Of a stretch of 64,000 nucleotides of DNA, positions 1 through 7,431 are shown in pieces. The translations under genes were made by a program, and so were the position numbers. The stretch is taken from the NCBI RefSeq assembly GCF_007655005.1, contig NZ_SZVW01000024.1:62001-126000 (forward strand), given 5' to 3'. The notes under the pieces were generated by a model that saw only the letters and a program-made list of their open reading frames with translations, ran no database searches and was not told where the DNA came from. The stretch is from Streptomyces tibetensis (lineage in GTDB: Bacteria > Actinomycetota > Actinomycetes > Streptomycetales > Streptomycetaceae). Positions within the stretch are counted from its first letter, which is position 1. Each line of letters opens with the position of its first letter.

Positions 1-402
1 GGCACCAAGGGCCTCGCCGTGCTCTTCTGCGACCTGGACGGCTTCAAGTCGATCAACGACCGGTTCGGGCACAACGCGGGTGACGCGGTTCTCATCGAGG
101 TCGCCCGGCGGCTGAGCAACGGCGTCCGCGACGGTGACACGGTCGCCCGGCTCGGGGGTGACGAATTCGTCATCCTGGCCGACGGGCTCGGCCGCGCCGA
201 CGCGCAGGACCTCGCGGTCCGCCTCCGTAACGAGATCATCCAACCCATCCGCGCCGAGGGGCGGGCCGTCCGGGTCGGTGCCAGCTTCGGCATCGGATGG
301 GCACACTGTGGAATGACGGCGGACGAAGTGTTGAAATCCGCTGACGAGCGGATGTACGTCGAGAAACGATCTCGTCCCAAACAACACAGACGCGCCGGGT
401 GA
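1..402 (+). CDS. GGDEF-domain diguanylate cyclase, C-terminal part
   Basis: The reading frame is open from the first base, so the gene starts left of the window and only about 133 C-terminal residues are seen. They form most of a GGDEF domain, which makes cyclic di-GMP from two GTP. The GGDEF active-site motif is encoded at 154-168. An RxxD motif (RDGD) lies exactly five residues before it, the position of the allosteric inhibition site, so product feedback is likely. The substrate-binding stretch CDLDGFKSINDRFGHNAGD is intact. Any sensory or membrane domain would be upstream and cannot be judged. In Streptomyces, c-di-GMP acts mainly through BldD on development. Family assignment is certain; the specific role is unknown. 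Confidence 0.93.
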   Translation, partial: GTKGLAVLFCDLDGFKSINDRFGHNAGDAVLIEVARRLSNGVRDGDTVARLGGDEFVILADGLGRADAQDLAVRLRNEIIQPIRAEGRAVRVGASFGIGWAHCGMTADEVLKSADERMYVEKRSRPKQHRRAG

Positions 403-519
403 AGCCCTGGTCAGCGAGTTGATGCGGTCTGAGTCACCCGTTTGGGTCTCTGGGAGCGGGTAGGCTCGCTAACTCACCCGTGTACCGCATGCACCGCACC
501 TGACTGAGGAGACCAAGGG

Positions 520-1467
520 ATGACGCCCGGCAACAACGGCGCGAGCACGCCCGAGGACGACGACCCGTTCGGCTATCTCTACGCCGACGGGCAGGCCAAC
601 GGAGCCCAGCCGCCGTCCGGGGGCTACGGCTACCCGAACTCGGTCAACCGGGTCAGGGCGGTCGGCACGCGCCCCTATGGCCAGCAGTCGCAGAACGCGA
701 CGGCGCCGTACGGCCAGGTCCCGCAGCAGCAGGGCGCGTACAGCCAGCCGAACGCGCACTACGCGGCGCCGGAGACGCTGCCGGGTGGTGCGCAGACCGC
801 GCAGCAGCAGATGCCGGCCGGTGGCGGTGGCGGCCGGGGTGGCCGTGGCCCGAATCACAAGGGTCTGCTGATCGGCGCGATCGCGGTGGTCGCCGCGGTC
901 GTGATCGGCATCGGTGTGGCCATGCTGGGCGGCGACAAGGACAAGGACGGCGCGTCCGACGAGGTGGGCACGAAGCCGACCCAGTCCCAGGACGCGAAGC
1001 CGAGCCCTTCGGCGAGCAAGGGTGGAGCGACCCGGCAGGATCTCCCGAAGACCGACGCGAAGGCGTTGCGGCTCGGGCCGGGCGTCTCGACCGCGTCGGA
1101 CATCAAGGGCTCGAAGTCCGACGGCGGCGTCTATGTGACCGGCTTCAACCATGTGGGAGCCACGGTCACCTGGACCGTCGACGGCATCAAGAAGGCCGGG
1201 AACTACCGGCTGTACGTGCGTTACTCCGTTCCGGGCGTCGATGCCAACGCCACGCTGGTCGTCAACGGCAAGCCCGAGGACCGGCCGCTCAACATGGAGA
1301 ACTTCGGCGGGACACCGAAGGGCGACTACGAGAAGGGCTGGAAGGAGACGTGGTCCAACGTCAACCTGACGAAGGGCACGAACACGGTCGAGGTCGCCTG
1401 TAACGAGGGCAACCAGTGCGACGCGTTGCTCGACAAGCTCTGGATCGCTCCGGAGCAGGGCCAGTAG
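520..1467 (+). CDS. Membrane-anchored protein with C-terminal carbohydrate-binding (CBM35/CBM6-like) domain
   Basis: 315 aa. Residues 1-110 are low complexity (Q, G, P, Y rich), as in Streptomyces cytoplasmic tails. A basic stretch then precedes one hydrophobic helix (LLIGAIAVVAAVVIGIGVA, about residues 113-133). A charged/serine-rich linker follows, then a domain of about 135 residues with the jelly-roll pattern of CBM6/35 modules (GVYVTGFNH, YRLYVRYSV, LVVNGKP, GTNTVEVACN, LLDKLWIAP). The topology should be N-in with the sugar-binding domain outside the cell. Two cysteines in the CNEGNQC segment could form a disulfide. No catalytic domain is present, so it probably binds wall or environmental glycan. 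The ATG follows GAGGAG at a suitable distance. Domain call is by pattern only. Confidence 0.8.
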   Translation: MTPGNNGASTPEDDDPFGYLYADGQANGAQPPSGGYGYPNSVNRVRAVGTRPYGQQSQNATAPYGQVPQQQGAYSQPNAHYAAPETLPGGAQTAQQQMPAGGGGGRGGRGPNHKGLLIGAIAVVAAVVIGIGVAMLGGDKDKDGASDEVGTKPTQSQDAKPSPSASKGGATRQDLPKTDAKALRLGPGVSTASDIKGSKSDGGVYVTGFNHVGATVTWTVDGIKKAGNYRLYVRYSVPGVDANATLVVNGKPEDRPLNMENFGGTPKGDYEKGWKETWSNVNLTKGTNTVEVACNEGNQCDALLDKLWIAPEQGQ

Positions 1468-1509
1468 AGCGGTAGCGGTCTCGCACCGGGCCGGGTCGGT
1501 GAACCGGGC

Positions 1510-2439
1510 TCACGCCGCGCTGACCTCTCCCGACACCGACACCCGCCCCAGCAGCTCCTCATAAACCCCCCGGTCGAACTCCCCGGCCACCGGTGCTGTC
1601 ACCGTCGCCGCCGCCAGGGCCGTCGCCCGGATGAGGCGGGTCGGCCAGGGGAGTCGGTCCGACAAGCCCGAGAGCAGGCCTGCCACCGCCGCGTCGCCCG
1701 CGCCCGTCGGATTGCCTCGTAGCGAGGTAGGGGGGAGCGCACGCCAGCGGCCTTCCCGGGTGACTGCCAGGAGGCCCTCCGGGCCGAGGGACGCGACCAC
1801 CGCGGCCGCGCCTCGGCGGCGGGCGTCCTGGGTCGCGCGGAGTGGGTCGTGGGAGCCCGTGAGTTCCGCCAGTTCGTCGGCGTTCGGCTTGATGATGTCC
1901 GGGCGGGCCGCGACGCCCCGGCGCAGGGGCTCGCCGCTGGTGTCCAGGAGGACCGGGACCGCGAAGGAGCGGGCCGTGCGGACCAGTCCCGCGTACGCCC
2001 CCACCGGGACGCCCGGCGGCAGGCTGCCGCACAGGGCCACCGCGGAGACGGACGGGAGCAGGGCCTCGTAGGCCTCCTGGAAGGACGACCATTCGGAGGG
2101 TGTGATCGTCGGGCCGGGTTCGTTGAGCTGCGTCGTGTCGCCGGTGCGCTCGTCGACCACGGCGACCGTGCGGCGGGTCGCGCCCGACACCGGGACCAGC
2201 GCGTCCACCACCCCCGGCACCGCCGCGAGCTGCTCCTGCACGACCCGGCCCGTCGCCCCGCCCGTGAATCCCGTCACCGTCACCTCGTGCCCGAGCGCCG
2301 CCAGCACCCGGGCCACGTTGAGCCCCTTGCCGCCGGGGCGTTCCGTCACCTCGGAGACGCGGTGGGAGGCGTGCGGCCGGAGGGAGGGGACGCGGTAGGT
2401 GATGTCGAGAGCGGTGTTCAGTGTGACCGTGAGGATCAC
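1510..2439 (-). CDS. PfkB-family sugar-phosphate kinase (1-phosphofructokinase/tagatose-6-phosphate kinase type)
   Basis: 309 aa from a GTG at 2439, chosen because GGGGGAGG lies nine bases upstream and the family's first strand (ILTVTLNTALDITY) begins right there; longer in-frame extensions look non-coding. PfkB signatures are present: the N-terminal glycine motif RPGGKGLNVARVLAALG and the C-terminal anion-hole/catalytic-base motif NPTGAGDA. The protein should phosphorylate a sugar phosphate such as fructose-1-P or tagatose-6-P with ATP. No PTS fructose permease is adjacent. Instead it lies 120 bp downstream of nagA on the same strand, suggesting a job in amino-sugar or galactosamine catabolism. 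The substrate is not readable from sequence. Confidence 0.85.
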   Translation of the reverse strand: MILTVTLNTALDITYRVPSLRPHASHRVSEVTERPGGKGLNVARVLAALGHEVTVTGFTGGATGRVVQEQLAAVPGVVDALVPVSGATRRTVAVVDERTGDTTQLNEPGPTITPSEWSSFQEAYEALLPSVSAVALCGSLPPGVPVGAYAGLVRTARSFAVPVLLDTSGEPLRRGVAARPDIIKPNADELAELTGSHDPLRATQDARRRGAAAVVASLGPEGLLAVTREGRWRALPPTSLRGNPTGAGDAAVAGLLSGLSDRLPWPTRLIRATALAAATVTAPVAGEFDRGVYEELLGRVSVSGEVSAA

Positions 2440-2559
2440 CCGGGCCGACCTCCCCCGATGTGCGTGCCGACGTGAACGTGCAGGTAGCCCGATCATGCCA
2501 AAGAGACGGCGGTCGGCCCAGTCCTGGAGTCGGCCACCGTCTCCCGACTGCGGGACGGA

Positions 2560-3771
2560 TCAGCCCAGTTGGGGAGGGACCACCCATTCGCCCCGGCGCA
2601 TCACGCCCTTCAACTCGTAGGTGGAGTCCAGGATCAGCAGGTCGGCGTATTTTCCGGGCTCCAGTGAGCCGATCGTGTCGGCCAGGCCGAGCAGCCGGGC
2701 CGGGTTGGCGCAGAGGGCCGTCACCGCGTCCTCGACGGTGAGGCCGTCGACCGTGACCGCCCGCTGGAACGCGCGGTCCTGGGTGAGGGTCGAGCCGGCG
2801 ATCGTGCCGTCCTCCACCAGCCGGGCCACGCCGTCCGCGACCTCCACCTCCAGCGGGCCCAGCCAGTAGCGGCCGTCGCCGAAACCGGCCGCGTCCATCG
2901 CGTCCGTGATGAAGGCGACCCGGTCCGCGCCCGCACGGTGGAACGCCAGTTGCAGCGCGGCGGGGTGGAGGTGCGTGCCGTCGTTGATCAGCTCGACCGT
3001 GATCCGGTCGTCCTCCAGGAGCGCGGCGATCGGGCCGGGGGAGCGGTGGCCGAGCGGCGGCATCGCGTTGAAGAGGTGGGTGGCGACGGTGGCGCCCGCG
3101 TCGATGGCCTCCACCGTCTGCTCGTACGTGGCGTCCGTGTGGCCGATCGCAGCGATCACGCCGTGGTCGGCGAGCAGGCGTACGGAGTCCAGGCCGCCGG
3201 GGAGTTCGGTGGCGAGGGTGAGCATCCTGGCCCGGCCCCGGGCCGCGTCGATCAGCTTGCGGACGTCCGCGGGGTGCGGGTCGCGCAGGAGTGCCTCGGA
3301 GTGGGCGCCCTTGCGGCAGGGGGAGATGAAGGGTCCCTCGAAGTGGATGCCGGCGATCTCGCCCTGCTCGGCGAGTTCGCTCAGCAGACCGGCGCGGCGG
3401 GTGAGGCTCTCCATGTCGCCGGTGACGGTGGAGGCGACCAGGGTGGTGGTGCCGTGCAGGCGGTGGGTGTGGATGCCCTTGAGGATGTCGCCGACCGTGC
3501 CGGAGGTGAAGGAGGCTCCGCCGCCGCCGTGGTTGTGCAGGTCGACGAAGCCGGGGATGACGTAGTGGCCGGTCACGTCGATGACCTGGGCGTTTTCCGG
3601 TGCCGACCGGGTGATGCGGGTGCCGTCGACGGTCACCTGGCCGTTTTCGACGGGTCCTGTGGGGAGGACGACGGTCGCACCGGTGAGGATCGTGGGGTGT
3701 CCGGCCGTCGCGGGGTGCGGGTGGTGTGTGGCTGGTCGCGCAGTTCCCCGCGCCCCTGAGTCCGCTGCCAT
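2560..3771 (-). CDS. nagA: N-acetylglucosamine-6-phosphate deacetylase NagA
   Basis: 403 aa amidohydrolase converting GlcNAc-6-P to glucosamine-6-P plus acetate. Seen: the early HNHGGGGA loop, the metal-ligand segment HFEGPFIS, IGHTDATYEQ, THLFNAMPPLGHR and the catalytic-aspartate segment ITDAMDAAG. The ATG shares one base with the stop of the upstream kinase (TGATGG), so the two are translationally coupled. The first ~25 residues (GARGTARPATHHPHP and so on) are unlike NagA. They are encoded by a copy of a dispersed 22-bp Streptomyces repeat at 3736-3757, so the enzyme carries a repeat-derived N-terminal tail before the family start near PTILTGATVV. Function is likely unaffected because the tail precedes the fold. 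Confidence 0.93.
   Translation of the reverse strand: MAADSGARGTARPATHHPHPATAGHPTILTGATVVLPTGPVENGQVTVDGTRITRSAPENAQVIDVTGHYVIPGFVDLHNHGGGGASFTSGTVGDILKGIHTHRLHGTTTLVASTVTGDMESLTRRAGLLSELAEQGEIAGIHFEGPFISPCRKGAHSEALLRDPHPADVRKLIDAARGRARMLTLATELPGGLDSVRLLADHGVIAAIGHTDATYEQTVEAIDAGATVATHLFNAMPPLGHRSPGPIAALLEDDRITVELINDGTHLHPAALQLAFHRAGADRVAFITDAMDAAGFGDGRYWLGPLEVEVADGVARLVEDGTIAGSTLTQDRAFQRAVTVDGLTVEDAVTALCANPARLLGLADTIGSLEPGKYADLLILDSTYELKGVMRRGEWVVPPQLG
3736..3757. repeat. Dispersed 22-bp Streptomyces repeat, copy 1 (inside nagA)
   Basis: One of four identical 22-bp copies in the window (others at 6449, 11512 and, inverted, 59475). The core is GCGCAGTTCCCCGCGCCCCT. Similarity continues more loosely for about 30 bp on one side. 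The family is common in Streptomyces intergenic DNA; this copy is translated as part of the nagA N-terminus. Confidence 0.85.
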
Positions 3772-4712
3772 CAGGGCGTTACCTCCATGCGGTCGGTGTG
3801 GTCGAGGAGATCCCAGGCCAGGAGCCCGGCACCGAGACATCCGGCCGTGTCACCCAGCGCCGCCGGGACGAGTGACGGCTGTTTCTGGAAGGTGACCCGC
3901 TGCCGGATGGCCTCCCTCAACGGCGTGAACAGGGTCTCTCCCGCTTCCGCCAACCCGCCGCCGATGATCAAAATGCGGGGGTCCAGCAACGTCAGGGCGG
4001 TGACCAGGCCGTCCGCCAGGGCGTCGACGGCCTGTTGCCAGACCGCCTCGGCCCTCGGGTCGCCGGAGTCCACCGCCTTCGCGCAGTCCGCCGCGTCCGC
4101 CCCCGGGTCGCCGGAGGCCGCGGCCCAGGCCCCGCTCACGGCCGCCGCCGAGGCGAAGCGCTCCAGGCAGCCGCGCTGTCCGCACGGGCAGGGCGCCCCG
4201 CCGGGGCGTACGACGATGTGGCCGATCTCGCCCGCGAAGCCGTGCGCGCCCGCCTCGACCCGGCCGTCGACGCCGATGGCGCCCGCGATGCCGGTGCCCA
4301 GTGCCACGAACAGGAACCGGTCCGCGCCCCGGCCCGCGCCGACCCGCCCCTCGGCGAGACCGCCGGTGCGCACGTCGTGGCCGAGGGCTACGGGCACGCC
4401 CAGCCGCTGCGCCAGCAGGTCGCGCAGGGGGACGTCGCGCCAGCCGAGGTTGGCCGCGTAGGCGGCGACGCCCCGGGCCTCGTCGACGATGCCGGGGACG
4501 GCGACGCCGGCGGCGGACGCGGGCGTGCCGAAGTGTTCGGTGCCGTACGCGCGCAGCTCTTCGGCGAAGTCGAGGATGCCCGCGACGACGGCGTCCGGCC
4601 CCTGGGCGCGTCCGGTGGCCCGGCGGGCACGGTGCAGCACCTCGCCCCCCGGCCCGGCCAGAGCGGCCTTCATTCCGGTGCCGCCCACGTCGAGGGCGAT
4701 GACATGTCTCAC
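3771..4712 (-). CDS. nagK: ROK-family N-acetylglucosamine kinase NagK
   Basis: 313 aa. The ROK phosphate-binding motif DVGGTGMKAAL is at the N-terminus. The sugar-binding/catalytic segment GHDVRTGGLAEG, the second phosphate motif ALGTGIAGA and the zinc-binding ROK signature GEIGH then CPCGQRGCLE are all present. The enzyme phosphorylates a hexose, most likely GlcNAc to GlcNAc-6-P, feeding the coupled nagA gene. Streptomyces import GlcNAc by PTS and also as chitobiose through ABC systems, where a kinase is needed. DasR-like boxes lie 28-60 bp upstream. Glucose kinases belong to the same family, but the nagA coupling and the operator sites favour GlcNAc. Confidence 0.88.
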   Translation of the reverse strand: MRHVIALDVGGTGMKAALAGPGGEVLHRARRATGRAQGPDAVVAGILDFAEELRAYGTEHFGTPASAAGVAVPGIVDEARGVAAYAANLGWRDVPLRDLLAQRLGVPVALGHDVRTGGLAEGRVGAGRGADRFLFVALGTGIAGAIGVDGRVEAGAHGFAGEIGHIVVRPGGAPCPCGQRGCLERFASAAAVSGAWAAASGDPGADAADCAKAVDSGDPRAEAVWQQAVDALADGLVTALTLLDPRILIIGGGLAEAGETLFTPLREAIRQRVTFQKQPSLVPAALGDTAGCLGAGLLAWDLLDHTDRMEVTP

Positions 4713-4739
4713 GGGAACAGTGTGACCCGGGGACCCGCG

Positions 4740-4773
4740 AGAGGTCTAGTCCACTCACGTGGTGTAGACCTTG
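4740..4773. promoter_or_regulatory. Two DasR-like (dre) operator sites upstream of nagKA
   Basis: Site 1 at 4742-4753 is AGGTCTAGTCCA; site 2 at 4760-4771 is TGGTGTAGACCT. Both resemble the published dre consensus ACTGGTCTAGACCAGT, at about 10-11 of the 12 central positions each. They lie between nagK and the divergent solute-binding-protein gene, so the GntR regulator DasR, released by glucosamine-6-P, could control either or both. Confidence 0.75.
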
Positions 4774-4829
4774 TTCCGGATATCGAAATGGTTTGGCGGC
4801 GGTGACGCCGGGGTTGGGGAAGAACAGCA

Positions 4830-6095
4830 GTGCAGCGGCGGATGGCAGGAACGATCGCGGTGGTGTCCGCACTGGGCATGACGGCGGTCCTCGGCGGCTG
4901 CGGCCTCACGGGCGGCTCGGCCGACGTGACCCTGAAACTGGTCGCCGCCGACTACGGCGACAACGCGGCCAACAGCTCGAAGAAGTACTGGGACAAGCTC
5001 GCCGACGAGTACGAGGCCGACCACCCCGACGTCGAGATCGACGTCAGCGTCTACTCCTGGAACGACGTCGACCGCAAGGTCCGGGAGATGGTCGCCGCCG
5101 GTGACCCGCCGGACATGGCGCAGATCGGCGCGTACGCCGACTACGCGGCCAAGAACCAGCTCTACAAGGCCGACGACCTGCTCTCCATACCCGTGCAGGC
5201 GGACTTCGTCGGGCAGCTGGCCTCCGCGGGCCAGGTGAAGGGCGTGCAGTACGGGATGCCGTTCGCCGCCTCCACGCGGGTGCTCTTCTACAACAAGACC
5301 CTCTTCGCCAAGGCCGGCATCACCCCGCCCGAGTCCTGGAACGACCTGGCCGAGGACGCCGAGGCGCTCAAGGCGGAGGGTGTGAAGTACCCGTACGCGC
5401 TGCCCCTCGGCCCGGAGGAGGCGCAGGCCGAGACCATGCAGTGGATGCTCAGCGGCGGGGGCGGCTACACCGACAGCGTCGACAGCTACGCCATCGACTC
5501 CCCGGAGAACATCGACACCTTCTCCTGGCTGAAGAAGGACCTGGTCGGCAAGGGCCTGACCGGGCCGGTCGCGCCGGGCGAGCTCAACCGGGCCGCGGCG
5601 TTCGCCGCCTTCGCCAAGGGCGAGGTCGGCATGCTCGACGGCCACCCGTCGCTGATGAAGATCGCCGCCAAGGGCGGCGTCAAGTACGGGATGGTGCCCA
5701 CGCCGGGCCACGAGGGCCCGAGCAGGTCCACGCTCGGCGTCTCCGACTGGATGACGGCGTTCCGCAAGAACGGCCACCGCGACCAGGTGGGCGACTTCCT
5801 CGACTTCGTCTACAGCGAGAAGAACGTGCTGGCCTTCTCCCGCGAGTACGACCTGCTGCCGGTCACCTCCTCCGCGTCCCGCACCATGGCCGCGTCCGAG
5901 GAGGACCGGCACCTCAAGCCGTTCCTGGAGGAGCTGCTGTCCTCCGAGCTCTACCCGGTCGGCAAGACGTCCTGGGCCGACGTCGCTTCCCAGGTCAAGG
6001 GGCGGATCGGCAAGGCCGTCGCGCCCGGTGGCAGCCCCTCGGGCGTCCTCGGCACCCTCCAGGCGGCGGCGACCCGGGCGGAGAGCGCGGAGTAG
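4830..6095 (+). CDS. Extracellular sugar-binding lipoprotein of an ABC importer
   Basis: 421 aa family-1 solute-binding protein. A signal peptide ends in a lipobox LGGC with the lipidated cysteine at residue 24. The mature protein has the expected features (KYWDKLADEYEADHPDVEIDV, PPDMAQIG, YGMPFAASTRVLFYNKTLF, FAKGEVGMLDGHPSLM). It should be tethered outside the membrane and deliver an oligosaccharide to MalFG-type permeases, but no permease genes adjoin, so it is an orphan. The GTG at 4830 has GGGGA nine bases upstream; an ATG at 4842 is a possible alternative. Divergence from nagKA across shared DasR-like boxes suggests an amino-sugar ligand. That link is inference. Confidence 0.87.
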   Translation: MQRRMAGTIAVVSALGMTAVLGGCGLTGGSADVTLKLVAADYGDNAANSSKKYWDKLADEYEADHPDVEIDVSVYSWNDVDRKVREMVAAGDPPDMAQIGAYADYAAKNQLYKADDLLSIPVQADFVGQLASAGQVKGVQYGMPFAASTRVLFYNKTLFAKAGITPPESWNDLAEDAEALKAEGVKYPYALPLGPEEAQAETMQWMLSGGGGYTDSVDSYAIDSPENIDTFSWLKKDLVGKGLTGPVAPGELNRAAAFAAFAKGEVGMLDGHPSLMKIAAKGGVKYGMVPTPGHEGPSRSTLGVSDWMTAFRKNGHRDQVGDFLDFVYSEKNVLAFSREYDLLPVTSSASRTMAASEEDRHLKPFLEELLSSELYPVGKTSWADVASQVKGRIGKAVAPGGSPSGVLGTLQAAATRAESAE

Positions 6096-6135
6096 CTTCG
6101 CTGTGCTGTCGGTGGCGGGCGTTACGGTGCCGGGT

Positions 6136-6381
6136 ATGGACGAGGAGACGGGTGAGCGGGGGCTCGGGCGCAGGGAGCGGGACATTCTCGCGCTCGAACG
6201 CCGGGGCTTTCCCGGGCCCGGGGCGAAGGAGCGGGCGATACGTGAGGAGCTGGACCTCGCGCCTGTTCGTTACTACCAGCTGCTCAATGCCCTGCTGGAT
6301 GACGCTCGGGCGTTGGCGCATGATCCTGTGACGGTGAATCGGTTGCGGCGTGTTCGGGAGCGGCGTCGGTCCGAGCGGTGA
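6136..6381 (+). CDS. DUF3263 small protein
   Basis: 81 aa, from the ATG at 6136 (an in-frame extension upstream runs through the end of the lipoprotein gene and is non-coding). The sequence DILALERRGFPGPGAKERAIREELDL, then RYYQLLNALLDD, is the compact helix-turn-helix-like DUF3263 pattern of actinobacteria. It probably binds DNA, since its helices resemble a sigma-region-4/HTH fold, but no function is established. It is only 40 bp after the lipoprotein gene on the same strand, so co-transcription is possible. The basic tail RVRERRRSER is consistent with nucleic-acid contact. Confidence 0.8.
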   Translation: MDEETGERGLGRRERDILALERRGFPGPGAKERAIREELDLAPVRYYQLLNALLDDARALAHDPVTVNRLRRVRERRRSER

Positions 6382-6448
6382 GGGTTGAGCGGTGAGGGGC
6401 GGGGGGGGGCTTCCGGCCGTCGTGCGGGTGCGGTTGCGTCGTGGTTGT

Positions 6449-6470
6449 TCGCGCAGTTCCCCGCGCCCCT
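6449..6470. repeat. Dispersed 22-bp Streptomyces repeat, copy 2
   Basis: Exact copy of the repeat seen at 3736. It lies in the gap between the convergent DUF3263 and otsB genes and ends about 16 bp from the otsB stop codon. It may help terminate transcription, but no long stem forms here. Confidence 0.85.
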
Positions 6471-6485
6471 GGAGGGACGTGTCCT

Positions 6486-7424
6486 TCAGCCGATCCGGTC
6501 CGCCAAGGCCCTCAGCAACTCAACGACCCCCTCCGGGCCGTCCACCACCACGTCCGCCCGGTCCCTGAGTTCCGTCACCTCGTCGCTGCCGCTGCACACC
6601 AGCAGGCCCGGGGTGCCGGTCGTGCGGAGGGTGTCCACGGCGGTGTAGGCGGGCAGGTCGCCGAGGTCGTCGCCGGCGTAGAGGACGGAGCCGGCGGCGA
6701 TCTCCCGGGCGAACTCGCTCAGGGCGACGCCCTTGTCCATGCCGGGTGGGCGCAGTTCGAGGACCATGCGGCCGGGCTCGACGATCAGGCCGTGCCGGGT
6801 CGCCAGGTCCGTGAGCGGCTCGCGCAGGGCCTCGAAGGCGGCCTGCGGGTCGGCGGCCCGGCGGGTGTGCACCGCCACCGCCCGGCCCTTGTCCTCCACC
6901 CAGGTCCCGCTCCCTTCGAGCAGCCCGGGCAGCTCGGCGCGGACGGCGCCGACGCCGGGGTGCGGGTCGGGTGCGGTGACCTTGCCGCTGCGGGCGTCCC
7001 ACCGCTCGGCGCCGTAGTGCCCGAGGACGACCAGGTGCTCGAGGCCCGGCACGTCCGCGAAGCCGCCGTTGCGCACGGCGACCTCGGCGGGCCGGCCGGT
7101 GATCACGGCGATGGCGGCGACCTTCGGGGCGAGCGAGGTCAGCGCGGGGAGTGCCTCGGGGTGGGCCCGGGCCCGCTCAGGGTCGGCGACGATCGGCGCG
7201 AGCGTCCCGTCGAAATCCAGGGCGATCAGGGCCTTGCCGGGCTGCGCGAGGAGAGCGGCGAGTCCGTCCTGCCCGGCAGGCGTGGCAGGGGTTGGGAGGG
7301 TGCCTGCGTCGGGGGCGTACGGCGGGGCCGCCGCGTCGGGCCGGGGCAGGCCGCCCTGCCCGCGCCGCGCGGTCGATGAGTCGTTGGCCGGGCCCCGGCC
7401 CGACGCGCCCCTCTGGCTGCTCAT
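6486..7424 (-). CDS. otsB: Trehalose-6-phosphate phosphatase OtsB
   Basis: 312 aa HAD-superfamily phosphatase that completes trehalose synthesis by removing phosphate from trehalose-6-P. Motif I DFDGTLAP (nucleophile Asp), motif II ITGR and motif IV GDDLGDLPAY are all present, with the cap region between. The first ~65 residues are a low-complexity proline/alanine/glycine-rich extension before the HAD core and are probably dispensable. The ATG lies 7 bp after the otsA stop, so the genes form one operon with gpgS. Family and role are secure. Confidence 0.95.
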   Translation of the reverse strand: MSSQRGASGRGPANDSSTARRGQGGLPRPDAAAPPYAPDAGTLPTPATPAGQDGLAALLAQPGKALIALDFDGTLAPIVADPERARAHPEALPALTSLAPKVAAIAVITGRPAEVAVRNGGFADVPGLEHLVVLGHYGAERWDARSGKVTAPDPHPGVGAVRAELPGLLEGSGTWVEDKGRAVAVHTRRAADPQAAFEALREPLTDLATRHGLIVEPGRMVLELRPPGMDKGVALSEFAREIAAGSVLYAGDDLGDLPAYTAVDTLRTTGTPGLLVCSGSDEVTELRDRADVVVDGPEGVVELLRALADRIG

Positions 7425-7431
7425 CCGGTTC

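Noticed and set aside
4755..6185. 476-codon open frame on the minus strand opposite the sugar-binding lipoprotein
   Set aside because: It is antisense to a gene with a clear lipobox and family motifs. Long antisense frames are expected in high-G+C DNA, and its protein has no recognisable fold.
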